From an uncultured Kiritimatiellota bacterium (GTDB taxonomy: Bacteria > Verrucomicrobiota > Kiritimatiellia > RFP12 > UBA1067): a stretch of DNA of 64,000 nucleotides. The translations under genes were made by a program, and so were the position numbers. A model generated the notes under the pieces. That model saw only the letters and a list, made by a program, of their open reading frames with translations, ran no database searches and was not told the DNA's origin. Below, piece after piece: positions 33,283 to 41,239 of this stretch. The number at the start of each line of letters is the position of its first letter. Within the stretch, counting starts at the first letter, position 1. The stretch spans positions 124,001 to 188,000 of the forward strand of contig CAKULV010000001.1 of assembly GCA_934667425.1 (NCBI GenBank), given 5' to 3'.

Positions 33283-34946
33283 GGAACCGGAGGGCAATAC
33301 TGTTCTCGCTCGCGCTGAGCCTCGCATTCGCGCTGGCGCTCGCGGCAATCTCCCTGCTCGGCCCATCCGGGTCTGCCGTGCCGGGCGTGGTGCTCTCGTC
33401 CCTGGCCCCCGACTCGATAACCGCAGTCGCGATAGACCGCAAGGCCAGGGATGGCCGGCCCTTGCGCATATCGCTCGCTCGTACTGGCGCCAAGTGGCTC
33501 ATAGACGGCCCCATCAAGGCGGAGGCCGATTCCGAGACGGTAAGGCGCATCCTCGATCTGGCGGTGTTCGCCGAGCCGCAGGATGTGCTTTCCGCCCGCG
33601 ACATGAAGGTGCTGGGGCGCTCCCTTCGCGATTTCGGTCTGGAGCCGCCGCATCTCGCGGTGACGTTCCTTGCGTCGGGGCGGCAGGAGTCCTACCTGTT
33701 CGGGCGGGGCACCGCCATGGGCGGGGAGGTCTACGCGAAGAGGCTTGGCGAGGATTCGGTATTCACGGTGTCGGCATCTGTCGCGCGCGAGCTTGGCCGC
33801 CCGCTGAGGGAATTCCGCCGCAGGAATCTCTTCTCGTTTGGCGTCGCAGACATCTCCGACATCGGGCTGAAGAATCCGGGCGAGCCATTCTCGAAGCTGG
33901 TAAGGGCGGGCGGCGGATGGAGGCTTTCGGAGCCTGTGGACGCCCCGGCGGACAAGGCCGTGGCAGACGGCCTCGCCAAAGCGATATGCTCCGCCCGGAT
34001 AGTGGAGTACGGCAGGAAGGGCGAGACGATGAACGTCGGGCTTGGCGCCGGTGATGGCTCGTACACGATATCCCTGCGCAGCCCGCTCGGCGTGATCGAG
34101 AAGGTCGTGTTCGGCCTGCCTGCCGGCACGAACGAGGTGTGGGCCCTTTCCCCGGAAGGGGCCGCCGTGAAGGTTCCGGCGGCATTGCTTGAGACGTGCC
34201 GGCGCTGCCAGCGGACTCTGGAGGATACGCGCGTGTTCCCTGTGGATGCGTCATCCGTCACGTCCATCTCCGTCTCCGAGGGATTCCCGGCATACATGCT
34301 TTCGCGCAGGGGGCCTGCCGACCAGTGGCGTCTCGTGTCGCCCGTGGATGCCCCGGCGGATGCGGAGAGCGTGGGGCTTCTCCTCGACAGGATACTTTCG
34401 ATACGCGGAGTGGACGTGACCGGCGTGGAGTCCAACTCGCTGGCGGTGTCGGTCGGCACGGCCGGCACGAACTTTCCAGTGTGCGTGCTGTCGGATGCGT
34501 TTCTGCCGGCCGGGACCAGGCTTGCGGATCTCCGCGACCGCATGCTCATACGCTACCCGGTCGAGAAGGTCCGCCGGATCCGCGTAGGCACGGCGGCCGG
34601 ATCGGAATGGGAGGTCCGCGGGCCGTCCCTTCGCGGGCCGGGCGATGCCCCGCACAGCGACCTGCTCGCGCTGCTGTCGAAGGGCATCGTAGCGGAAGGC
34701 GTCGAGACCGTCATGCTCAGGAAGGACGATTTCGAGCGGTATGGATTTGACAGGCCCTCGTATTCGCTGGCCTTTGAGCTTGGCGACAGCGAATCGGCCC
34801 TCCGCACGCTGCTGCTTGGCTCGGCGGCGCCCGGCGGCGGACGGTTCGCGACGATTGGAGGATCGGATGCGGTGTTCATCCTTTCCGCCGCGACGGTATC
34901 CGCGCTCACCAAGCCGGATATGGAAACGTTGAAGGAGAAGAAATGA
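33279..34946 (+). CDS. DUF4340 membrane-anchored protein
   Basis: A TTG start at 33279, 5 bases after AAAAGGAGG and overlapping the permease stop, gives 555 residues. An N-terminal helix (LFSLALSLAFALALAAISLLG) anchors a periplasmic body. The body has two or three copies of the DUF4340 unit, seen as W-x-[IL]-x-x-P-[IV]-x-A-x-A-D (KWLIDGPIKAEAD, WRLSEPVDAPADK, WRLVSPVDAPADAE). DUF4340 proteins habitually follow GldF/GldG-like permeases. Their biochemical role is not known; a periplasmic partner of the ABC complex is likely. Confidence 0.82.
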   Translation: MRNRRAILFSLALSLAFALALAAISLLGPSGSAVPGVVLSSLAPDSITAVAIDRKARDGRPLRISLARTGAKWLIDGPIKAEADSETVRRILDLAVFAEPQDVLSARDMKVLGRSLRDFGLEPPHLAVTFLASGRQESYLFGRGTAMGGEVYAKRLGEDSVFTVSASVARELGRPLREFRRRNLFSFGVADISDIGLKNPGEPFSKLVRAGGGWRLSEPVDAPADKAVADGLAKAICSARIVEYGRKGETMNVGLGAGDGSYTISLRSPLGVIEKVVFGLPAGTNEVWALSPEGAAVKVPAALLETCRRCQRTLEDTRVFPVDASSVTSISVSEGFPAYMLSRRGPADQWRLVSPVDAPADAESVGLLLDRILSIRGVDVTGVESNSLAVSVGTAGTNFPVCVLSDAFLPAGTRLADLRDRMLIRYPVEKVRRIRVGTAAGSEWEVRGPSLRGPGDAPHSDLLALLSKGIVAEGVETVMLRKDDFERYGFDRPSYSLAFELGDSESALRTLLLGSAAPGGGRFATIGGSDAVFILSAATVSALTKPDMETLKEKK

Positions 34947-35986
34947 AGGCATTGATAACGGGAGGGAGCGGATTCCTCGGAATAAACCTTGTCCGCAAGC
35001 TTCGAGAGAGGGGGGTGGACGAGATCCGCGTCCTCGACATCGCCGACTTCGACTATCCGGAGAGGGGTGCGCCGTGGCTCAGGTTCACCCTTGGCGATGT
35101 GCGCGACGCGGCGACCGTCGACAGGGTCGCAGACGGATGCGACGTGATCGTGAACGCGGCGGCGGCGCTGCCGCTGTACTCGCCGGAGGACATCCGCACG
35201 ACCGAGGTCGACGGCATACGGAACGTGCTTTCGTCGGCAAGGCGCTTCGGCGCAGGGCGCGTTGTGCAGATATCGTCCACGGCCGTGTACGGCGTCCCAA
35301 AGCGGCATCCCATATGCGAGACGGACGAACTTATCGGCGTAGGACCGTACGGACACGCGAAGATAGAGGCCGAAGAGGTGTGCCGCAAGGCTCGCGCCGC
35401 CGGCCAGACGGTGTGCGTGATACGTCCGAAGAGCTTCATAGGGCCGGAGCGGCTTGGCGTCTTCGCCCTATTCTACGACTGGGCGTACACCGGGCACGGC
35501 TTCCCGATGATAGGCAGCGGCAGCAACCGCTACCAGCTCATGGACGTGGAAGACCTCTGCGACGCCATCTGGAATGCCATGACCTACCCGGACGAGAAGG
35601 TGGACACCGAGTTCAACATCGGCGCGAAGGAATTCACCACGATGAGGGAGGACTACCAGGCCGTGCTTGACCGGGCTGGGCATGGCAAGAGGATACGCGG
35701 CCTGCCTGTCAGGCCGATAGTGTTCATCCTCAGGGTGCTGGAGGCGCTGAAGCTGTCGCCGCTGTACCCGTGGGTGTACGAGACGGCCTCTACGGACAGT
35801 TTCGTGTCAATAGAAAAGGCTGAGAAGATGCTGGACTTCAGGCCGCGCTATTCGAACAAGGAGGCGCTTGTCAGGAACTACGACTGGTACTGCGCGCACC
35901 TGTCCGAGTTCCAGGGGAAGACAGGCGTGTCGCACCGAGTGCCCTGGAAGCAGGGGTTGCTCGCCTGCGCCAAATGGTTCTTCTGA
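34943..35986 (+). CDS. NAD-dependent epimerase/dehydratase (extended SDR)
   Basis: This 347-residue protein has the Rossmann motif TGGSGFLG at residues 6-13, an aspartate after the second strand (VLDIADFD), NAAAALP, and the catalytic ISSTAVYG serine region with YGHAK (Tyr/Lys pair). RPKSFIGPERLG and the C-terminal substrate domain follow. The family includes NDP-sugar epimerases and 3-beta-HSD-like enzymes; the exact substrate cannot be read. The start overlaps the DUF4340 stop (ATGA), tying it to the Gld-like operon and suggesting a link to envelope glycan or lipid synthesis. Confidence 0.85.
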   Translation: MKALITGGSGFLGINLVRKLRERGVDEIRVLDIADFDYPERGAPWLRFTLGDVRDAATVDRVADGCDVIVNAAAALPLYSPEDIRTTEVDGIRNVLSSARRFGAGRVVQISSTAVYGVPKRHPICETDELIGVGPYGHAKIEAEEVCRKARAAGQTVCVIRPKSFIGPERLGVFALFYDWAYTGHGFPMIGSGSNRYQLMDVEDLCDAIWNAMTYPDEKVDTEFNIGAKEFTTMREDYQAVLDRAGHGKRIRGLPVRPIVFILRVLEALKLSPLYPWVYETASTDSFVSIEKAEKMLDFRPRYSNKEALVRNYDWYCAHLSEFQGKTGVSHRVPWKQGLLACAKWFF

Positions 35987-36022
35987 AACGTCAAATATTC
36001 ATGAACTGGAGGAGATAGGGTG

Positions 36023-37351
36023 ATGACAATGATGATGCCGAAGCTGGGCGCGGCGGCGATGGCCGCCTGTGTGGTCGCCGGATGCGGAACGGCTTGCCGC
36101 GAAGGGGCGGCCGCCGCCTCCCGCATGGATCGATCGAAACTCCAGATCGGGGTGTATTGCCTTGCGCCGTATGCGCGCACCGAGGCTCACGTCAGGGACG
36201 TCAAGGACTGCGGGGTCGATTTCATCTATGGCGTCCCCGCGGCAGATCGCCCCACGCTTGACCTGTGCGCAAAGTACGGGCTCGGCGTGATAGCCACCGG
36301 CTGCGTTCCGTTTTGGCATGGCATGGGCGGCGAGCAGGCCGGGCAGATGCGCCGGCTGCGCCCGATGGATGGCTATGCGAAGGCCATTGGCGGATACGAG
36401 GATCATCCTGCGATATGGCTCGTGGACTACATCGACGAGCCATCCGCGCTGGACTATCCGTACATAGGCGAGGTCACGGAGTTCCTCAAGAGGAACCTGC
36501 CGCATGGCGTCACCCCGTACATCAACCTGTATCCGAACTACGCTAGCGTGGTGGGCAACTCTGCGCGTCAGACCAAGAACCAGCTTGGCACGGCGACGTA
36601 CCCGGAACACGTCGCCGAGTATGTGAAGCACGTCGACCTTGACTACATCTGCTTCGACTTCTACCTGTACTCCGCGCGCGGGGAAAGCCGCCAGCCGAAG
36701 CTCCAGAAGCTCTACGAGAACTTCCGCGATGTCGCGGCGGCCTGCCGCGCAACGGGCAAGAGCCTCTGGTACATACCGCAGGTCAACTCAAGCTACGGCG
36801 AGCTCTGGCTGAGCGAGAACATGCTTCGCTTCCAGGCGTTCCTGGCGATGGCATTCGGGGCCGAGCAGATCGACTGGGCCTGCTGGAGCAGGGCGGCGTC
36901 CGGCGAGACTCCCGACATGCCAGGGCTAACCGGCTGGTGGACGAACAACGTGCTTACGCTAAAGGGTGAGCGCACGGAGCAGTACGCAAAGCTGAAGAGG
37001 GTGAACGCGGAGATTCGCCGTCTCGGAGACCGCTACATGAAGTACCGCACCGTGGCGACGCACCATGACGGCGCGTCCGGCGCCGTTCGTGCCTCAGACG
37101 GCTCTCGCGTCACCGTCGGCGAGATGGTCGCCCGCAGCGGCGATCCTTCAAGGAAGGCCTACTTTGTGTTGGCTTCTGACGACCCCTTCGACGAGGGGCA
37201 GAGACGCCACACGTACGAGCTGAAGGCTTCGGGCAAGGTCTGTGCGATCGGCAAGGACGGCCCCGTTGAGGTTGCGCCTTCAGGGAGCGGCGCATGGAGA
37301 TTCAGCCTCAAGTCAAACGAGTGCGCCTTGATAGAGGTCTGCGCCCGGTGA
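36023..37351 (+). CDS. Lipoprotein with glycoside-hydrolase-like TIM barrel
   Basis: The 442-residue protein starts after GGAGGAGATAGGG. It has a short signal and lipobox (ACVVAGCGTAC), placing it on a membrane surface. The body reads as a TIM barrel: IGVYCLAPYARTEAHVRDVKDCGVDFIYG, AIWLVDYIDEPSALDYPYIGEV, TPYINLYPNY, LDYICFDFY and ACRATGKSLWYIPQVNSSYG. An aspartate-glutamate in DYIDEP and later acidic residues could be catalytic, as in GH42-like or related families, but the family is not settled. A beta-rich C-terminal domain (about 345-442) follows, as in many glycosidases. ATGs at 36032 and 36035 are alternative starts. Confidence 0.6.
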   Translation: MTMMMPKLGAAAMAACVVAGCGTACREGAAAASRMDRSKLQIGVYCLAPYARTEAHVRDVKDCGVDFIYGVPAADRPTLDLCAKYGLGVIATGCVPFWHGMGGEQAGQMRRLRPMDGYAKAIGGYEDHPAIWLVDYIDEPSALDYPYIGEVTEFLKRNLPHGVTPYINLYPNYASVVGNSARQTKNQLGTATYPEHVAEYVKHVDLDYICFDFYLYSARGESRQPKLQKLYENFRDVAAACRATGKSLWYIPQVNSSYGELWLSENMLRFQAFLAMAFGAEQIDWACWSRAASGETPDMPGLTGWWTNNVLTLKGERTEQYAKLKRVNAEIRRLGDRYMKYRTVATHHDGASGAVRASDGSRVTVGEMVARSGDPSRKAYFVLASDDPFDEGQRRHTYELKASGKVCAIGKDGPVEVAPSGSGAWRFSLKSNECALIEVCAR

Positions 37352-37360
37352 CTGTCCGCA

Positions 37361-38620
37361 ATGATGATTGGTTTCCTGACACTTCCAGTGCTGTTTCTGC
37401 TGTCGGCGTTCTTTTCGAGCGCCGAGACGGTGCTGTTTTCGTTGACGGGGGCGCAGAGGGCGCGGATAAGGCAGAGGAATCCCCGTGCGGACGTTGGCAT
37501 CGGTCGCTGCCTGGATGACAAGCCGATGCTCTTCTCGACGCTCCTCGTCGGGAACACGTTCGTGAACTTCGCGATTTCCGCGATTGGATACAGGCTGTTC
37601 CGGGACTACATTCCCTACGGGGCGTGCCTGGCGGTTCCCGTGATGACGGTTCTGCTGCTCGTGTTTGGCGAGATTACGCCGAAGCGGCTGGCGCTGCGAT
37701 ATGCCGAGGAGCTTGCCCCCCTGTTCGCGCCGCTTCTCCTGTTCTGGAGAGGCATATTGTCCCCGTTCAGCCACGTGCTGCGCTTCTCGTCCCGTGCGTT
37801 CGCCCCGGCGCTTGAGAGGGAGCGTCGCGCCCTCTCGGACTCCGAATTCGTTTCGGTGCTCGAGTCCGCCGCAGAGCGCGGGGACGTATCCGCCGCAGAC
37901 GCCGAGATGGTCGAAGGGGTGCTTCGCCTTTCGGAGCTCTGCGCGAATGACGAGATGACCCCGCGGGTGGACATCGAGGGCTACGACCTGGACCGCGACG
38001 AGAAGTTCAGGAGGGATTCTCTCGCCGCCGCCAAGCACCGGTGGCTTCCCGTGTACAGGCGCACCCCCGACGCGATAGAGGGCGTGATCGACAGCGAGAC
38101 CGGCAAGATGGAGGATGCGCTCTTCGTCCCGGAGACGGTCACGCTTGACGATCTCCTCCAGACGTTTGCGAAAAGCCGCAAGCCGCTCGCGGTGGTGCTT
38201 GACGAGTATGGCGGCACCGCCGGCATAATCTCGCCGAACGACGTGCTTGAGCTGATCGTCGGCCCCGGAGTGTTCGGGCGCCCCGGACAGGAGCCGGCCA
38301 TCGTGCCTTTGGGGAAGAACGTCTGGGAGATAGATGCGCGGGCGAGCCTGGACGAGATAAACCGCAGGCTGAACGTCGAGCTGGAGGCGGAGGACGCCGA
38401 CAGGCTTTCCGGGTGGGTGCAGTTCCATGCGGAGCGGCTGCCGCACATCGGGCAGGAGATCGTCGCCGACGGCTGCCGCGCGACGGTGCTGAAGCGCCGC
38501 CGCCGCCGGGTCACGCTTGTGCGCCTCGAGGTGCTTTCCAGGCACGAAATGGCGTCCGACGAGGCCATCATAAACGAGACGGACGAAGCCGTGGAGCGCA
38601 CGGAGGAGGATGACGAATGA
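37361..38620 (+). CDS. CNNM/CBS/CorC-family membrane transporter
   Basis: The 419-residue protein has a CNNM (DUF21) membrane domain (about 1-140; FLLSAFFSSAETVLFSLTGAQRAR is its signature opening and LLLVFGEITPKRLALRYAE its helix 3-4 region). A CBS pair follows (about 200-330, with KPLAVVLDEYGGTAGIIS) and a C-terminal CorC_HlyC domain (about 335-410). Family members transport or sense Mg2+/Co2+, or act like GldE. The acidic tail DEAVERTEEDDE is unusual. Its stop overlaps the next ATG by 4 bases. Confidence 0.88.
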   Translation: MMIGFLTLPVLFLLSAFFSSAETVLFSLTGAQRARIRQRNPRADVGIGRCLDDKPMLFSTLLVGNTFVNFAISAIGYRLFRDYIPYGACLAVPVMTVLLLVFGEITPKRLALRYAEELAPLFAPLLLFWRGILSPFSHVLRFSSRAFAPALERERRALSDSEFVSVLESAAERGDVSAADAEMVEGVLRLSELCANDEMTPRVDIEGYDLDRDEKFRRDSLAAAKHRWLPVYRRTPDAIEGVIDSETGKMEDALFVPETVTLDDLLQTFAKSRKPLAVVLDEYGGTAGIISPNDVLELIVGPGVFGRPGQEPAIVPLGKNVWEIDARASLDEINRRLNVELEAEDADRLSGWVQFHAERLPHIGQEIVADGCRATVLKRRRRRVTLVRLEVLSRHEMASDEAIINETDEAVERTEEDDE

Positions 38621-39258
38621 GCATAGCGCTTCTTTTCCTGGTCATAATCGCGTCGCTTGCGTCGTCGGCGTTCTGTTCCGGCGCGGAGACGGGCTTCCTT
38701 TCCGTAAGCCGGGGGCGGATACTGCATCTCGCCAGAGAGGGCGGACGCAAGGCCAAGATAGTCCAGAAGGCCATTTCCAACATGTCGTGGACCACCACAA
38801 CGCTGCTGATAGGCAACAACATCTCCAACGTTACGTATTCGTCCGCGTCTGCCGCGCTTGTCCTTGAGCTGTGCGAGGATTCCCTGGCACGCTCTGCCGG
38901 CAGTTTCCTTGCTGCGTTCATCATCCTTTATACATCGGAATTCATGCCAAAGCTGCTTTGCGCGGCGCGTCCGCTCCGGAGAATCCTTGCGCTGGCCCCG
39001 GTATACCGGGTGATGGAAAGGATCCTGCATCCGCTGACGATGGTCGGGGTCGCGTTCACGGACTTCTTTGTGAAGCGGAAGGACATGCAGGAGAAGCTTA
39101 CGTCGGCGGACCTGATGCGCATACTCGAGGATCGGAAGGACGGCGTGAGGCTTTCAGACTTCGAGAGCGCTCTCATAGGCCGGCTGATAGTCCTCCGGGT
39201 CAAGGGACGCCCGATAACGCCCGAGGCCATACTTTCGGCCTTGCGTGACTTTGACTGA
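38617..39258 (+). CDS. Short CNNM-domain membrane protein lacking CBS/CorC domains
   Basis: This 213-residue partner begins MSIALLFLVIIASLASSAFC with SGAETGFLSVSRGRILHLAREGG, the CNNM opening. It has the helix region ILYTSEFMPKLLCAARPLR, where the usual GEITPK has become SEFMPK. It ends after a basic segment without CBS or CorC domains. The overlap with the preceding gene suggests the two form a heteromeric transporter. The ending is followed directly by repeat DNA, so a lost C-terminus is possible, although the stop looks natural. Confidence 0.82.
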   Translation: MSIALLFLVIIASLASSAFCSGAETGFLSVSRGRILHLAREGGRKAKIVQKAISNMSWTTTTLLIGNNISNVTYSSASAALVLELCEDSLARSAGSFLAAFIILYTSEFMPKLLCAARPLRRILALAPVYRVMERILHPLTMVGVAFTDFFVKRKDMQEKLTSADLMRILEDRKDGVRLSDFESALIGRLIVLRVKGRPITPEAILSALRDFD

Positions 39259-39333
39259 CACCACGCACCGGCAACTGGCATCGGTCGCGACAAGCGCGCC
39301 CCTCCCGTGCCACGCACGGCGATGGGGACGCCT

Positions 39334-39410
39334 TCGCATTTGCGATTTTTCGATTTACGATTGCATTTAGGGATTTGCGATTTGCGATTTACGATTTACG
39401 ATTGCATTTG
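39334..39410 (+). repeat. Heptamer repeat array (CGATTTR type)
   Basis: Degenerate 7-base units of the form CGATTTG/CGATTTA run through this interval, interrupted twice by GATTGCATTT. The same units in reverse complement close the element at 42843-42918. Confidence 0.8.
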
Positions 39411-39500
39411 GCCATTTGGAGATTGATTTGGGGAGAAATGCGGGAGGGTCGCACTTGTTGCGACCGCCCATACGTGGCGACATATCCCCCGAACGAAGTG
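39404..39500 (-). repeat. Inverted repeat block 2, left copy
   Basis: About 97 bases match the reverse complement of 42750-42845 almost perfectly, including the hairpin at 39448-39466 (GGTCGCA-loop-TGCGACC) and the GGGGGATATGTCGCCAC segment. Together with block 1 this shows islands A and B are copies of one element in opposite orientations. Confidence 0.85.
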
Positions 39501-39776
39501 AGCCGCGCAAGCGGTCGCTAGAGGGGTGCGCCTCGCCGTCGTGCGGCATTGTGGCGACGGCGCCCTCGCCGTCGTGGGGAATGGCCTTGGCCGTGTAGAA
39601 GTGTAGAAATGTAGGTGGTAGTGTGTAGTGGCGACATATCCCCCGAACGAAGTGAGCCACGCAAGCGGTCGCTAGAGGGGTGCGCCCTCGCCGTCGTGGG
39701 GCATTGTGGCGACGGCGCCTCGCCGTCGTGGGGAATGGCCTTGGCCGTGTAGAAGTGTAGAAAATGTAGGTGGTAG
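39474..39776 (+). repeat. Tandem duplication, 154-base period
   Basis: About 147 bases starting GTGGCGACATATCCCCCGAA at 39474 recur from 39628 with single-base differences. Each copy contains two GCCGTCGTGsGG segments and ends in GTAGAAGTGTAGAAA. The block is absent from the copy at 42565-42918, so it expanded in this copy only. Confidence 0.85.
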
Positions 39777-39820
39777 GGAGGGACAAGCTCCTGCTCGTCC
39801 GTTTTCCCCACGCCGTTTCC

Positions 39821-39967
39821 GGTCGAGCGGGAGCTCGACCCTCCCGTTGTCGGTCGCGACAAGCGCGCCCCTCCCGTTGTCGGTCGCGACAAGCGCGACC
39901 CTCCCGTTGTCGGTCGCGACAAGCGCGCCCCTCCCGTTGTCGGTCGCGACAAGCGCGACCCTCCCGT
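39821..39967. repeat. Four 30-bp hairpin units plus a diverged first unit
   Basis: Exactly four 30-base units occupy 39841-39960; positions 39841-39900 and 39901-39960 are identical, so a 60-base pair of units was duplicated. Each unit encodes a potential stem GGTCGCG with loop ACAAG followed by CTCCCG. A diverged unit at 39821 has stem GGTCGAG/CTCGACC with another loop. There are no unique spacers, so this is not CRISPR. Confidence 0.9.
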
Positions 39968-40000
39968 GCCATGCACGGCGATGGGGACGCCTTCGCATTT

Positions 40001-40023
40001 ACGATTTGCGATTTGCGATTGCA
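40001..40023 (+). repeat. Heptamer repeat (CGATTTG type), right edge of island A
   Basis: Three further CGATTTG-like units followed by GATTGCATT end the island, as at its left side, and as at both ends of the island at 42565-42918. Confidence 0.75.
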
Positions 40024-40029
40024 TTGGTT

Positions 40030-40137
40030 TTAGTTGGTAGATGGTAGTTGGCAGTTGGTAGTGGGTACCTAAAACCTGCCAACTACCCTCTACCCACTAC
40101 CAACTACCCACTGCCAACTGCCAACTACCAACTACCT
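40030..40137. repeat. Large imperfect palindrome of TTGGTAG/CTACCAA heptamers
   Basis: TTGGTAG-type units (40032-40066) are followed, after a short centre with TACCTAAAACC, by about eight CTACCAA/CTGCCAA-type units (40077-40137). The arms are reverse complements and could form a long cruciform or hairpin. The right arm reaches into the expected -35 region of the histidine-kinase promoter. Confidence 0.8.
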
Positions 40138-40147
40138 TTAGTTGTGC

Positions 40148-40153
40148 TATAAT
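40148..40153 (+). promoter_or_regulatory. Extended -10 promoter of the two-component operon
   Basis: TGC-TATAAT at 40148-40153 lies 36 bases before the kinase ATG. The bases where a -35 would sit are heptamer repeat (CTACCAA type), not a consensus element, so activation by another protein is likely. Confidence 0.65.
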
Positions 40154-40163
40154 TGTGCCGTTT

Positions 40164-40178
40164 TGTCCCAGTGGGACA
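40164..40178. promoter_or_regulatory. 15-bp perfect palindrome just downstream of the promoter
   Basis: TGTCCCA-G-TGGGACA is a perfect inverted repeat about 4 bases past the expected transcription start and 11 bases before the kinase start. It is well placed as an operator, possibly for autoregulation by the operon's response regulator. It could also act as a short RNA hairpin. Confidence 0.55.
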
Positions 40179-40189
40179 GGGAGACGCAC

Positions 40190-41239
40190 ATGAGCATTTT
40201 CTACGACAAGGTCGCCGACCGGATCTGCAAGCTGGATGCGGATGGCTTGCGCAGGCAATACAAGGCCCTGGCCGACGAAATCGGCTTCTACGAATCGGTC
40301 TTCGATTCGCTCGACGAGGGCATCGTTGTGCTTGACGGAGCCGGCAAGGTCAGGTATGCGAACGCCGCCGGACGGGAACTCGTGCCTTTGCTTGGCCTGG
40401 ATGAAGAGCCGTTGCCGGGCGGCAACGCCAAGGCGGACGGCATTTCCGTGAAGGAGATGGAGATCACATATCCGGAACACCGCATCGTCGAGGTGAAGCG
40501 TATCGGGAACGTGATAAAGCTTCGTGACGTGACCGAGAAACGCGCACAGGATGCCGACGCGATCGAAAGCGGAAGGGCGGATGCGGTCGGCGAGATGGCC
40601 GCTTCCATGGCCCACGAGATAGGCAACCCGCTAAACGCCCTTTCCCTGAACCTCCAGCTGCTGAAGCGCAGGTATCCCCAGGAGAAAGACTTGTCCATAG
40701 CACAGAGGGAACTTGAGAGGCTGAACGGCATCATCCGCGAATTCCTCGGCGCATTCCGTCCCGCAAGGGCGAGGCTTGCGCCGGGCTTCGCGGCCGATTC
40801 CCTCAAGGATGCGCTCGCCGCACTCAAGAACGTGTTCGAGGATCGCCGGATCGGCGTAGCCATCGACCTTCCCCGCACGATGCCGATGGTCGCCATAGAT
40901 CGGGCCCAGATGGAGCAGGTGTTCTTCAACCTGATGAAGAATGCGCTTGAGGCTATGAAGGACGGCGGAAGCCTCATGATTGAAATCAAAGTGGATGACA
41001 CTTCTGTATCTGTGATATTTCGTGATTCTGGTGCGGGAATGAGCGATAAGACGCTTGCGAGGCTGTTTGAGCCGTATCGCACCACGAAGAAACGGGGCAC
41101 GGGGCTGGGGCTTATGATCTCAAAGCGGATCGTTGCGGCCCATGGCGGTGAAATCCAGGTCTCAAGCGAGGCGGGCAAAGGCACTACGTTCACGGTGAGG
41201 TTGCCGCGCCTCGAAAAGCGGGTGAGGGAGCTGACATGA
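40190..41239 (+). CDS. PAS-domain sensor histidine kinase (NtrB-type)
   Basis: The 349-residue protein lacks transmembrane segments, so it is a cytosolic sensor. A PAS-like domain (about 30-125, FDSLDEGIVVLDGAGKVRYANAAG) precedes the HisKA helix with His142 in SMAHEIGNPLNALSLNLQLLK. The ATPase domain has the N-box FFNLMKNALEAM, G1 DSGAGMS, F-box LFEPYRTTKKRGTG and G2 GTGLGLMISK. The start ATG 40190 follows AGGGAGA; an upstream in-frame extension to 40142 would overlap the promoter and is rejected. The stop overlaps the response-regulator ATG. The signal is unknown. Confidence 0.93.
   Translation: MSIFYDKVADRICKLDADGLRRQYKALADEIGFYESVFDSLDEGIVVLDGAGKVRYANAAGRELVPLLGLDEEPLPGGNAKADGISVKEMEITYPEHRIVEVKRIGNVIKLRDVTEKRAQDADAIESGRADAVGEMAASMAHEIGNPLNALSLNLQLLKRRYPQEKDLSIAQRELERLNGIIREFLGAFRPARARLAPGFAADSLKDALAALKNVFEDRRIGVAIDLPRTMPMVAIDRAQMEQVFFNLMKNALEAMKDGGSLMIEIKVDDTSVSVIFRDSGAGMSDKTLARLFEPYRTTKKRGTGLGLMISKRIVAAHGGEIQVSSEAGKGTTFTVRLPRLEKRVRELT

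Larger units (their letters stand above)
39262..40023. repeat. Repeat island A (inverted, expanded copy of the 42565 element)
   Basis: No convincing gene lies in this 760-base stretch. In order it holds: a GGTCGCG-ACAAG hairpin unit (39282); a module repeated at 39961 containing CCGTGC-CAY-GCACGG; heptamers (39334-39410); a block reverse-complementary to 42750-42845; a 154-base tandem duplication (39474-39776); a block reverse-complementary to about 42640-42746; four 30-base units; and closing heptamers. Several frames stay open because the 30-base unit is a multiple of three, so ORFs here are not trusted. Confidence 0.85.

Noticed and set aside
39841..39967. 30-base repeats resembling a CRISPR array
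   Set aside because: Units are directly adjacent with no unique spacers, and no cas genes are present.
39367..39972. Long minus-strand open frame (about 200 residues) with Arg-rich repeats, and a shorter matching frame at 42636-42860 on +
   Set aside because: The frames stay open because the repeat unit is 30 bases; several frames are open at once and there is no promoter or ribosome-binding site. Treated as repeat DNA.
40142..40189. Upstream in-frame start of the histidine kinase
   Set aside because: It would begin inside the -10 promoter element and translate the operator-like palindrome; ATG 40190 has a ribosome-binding site.
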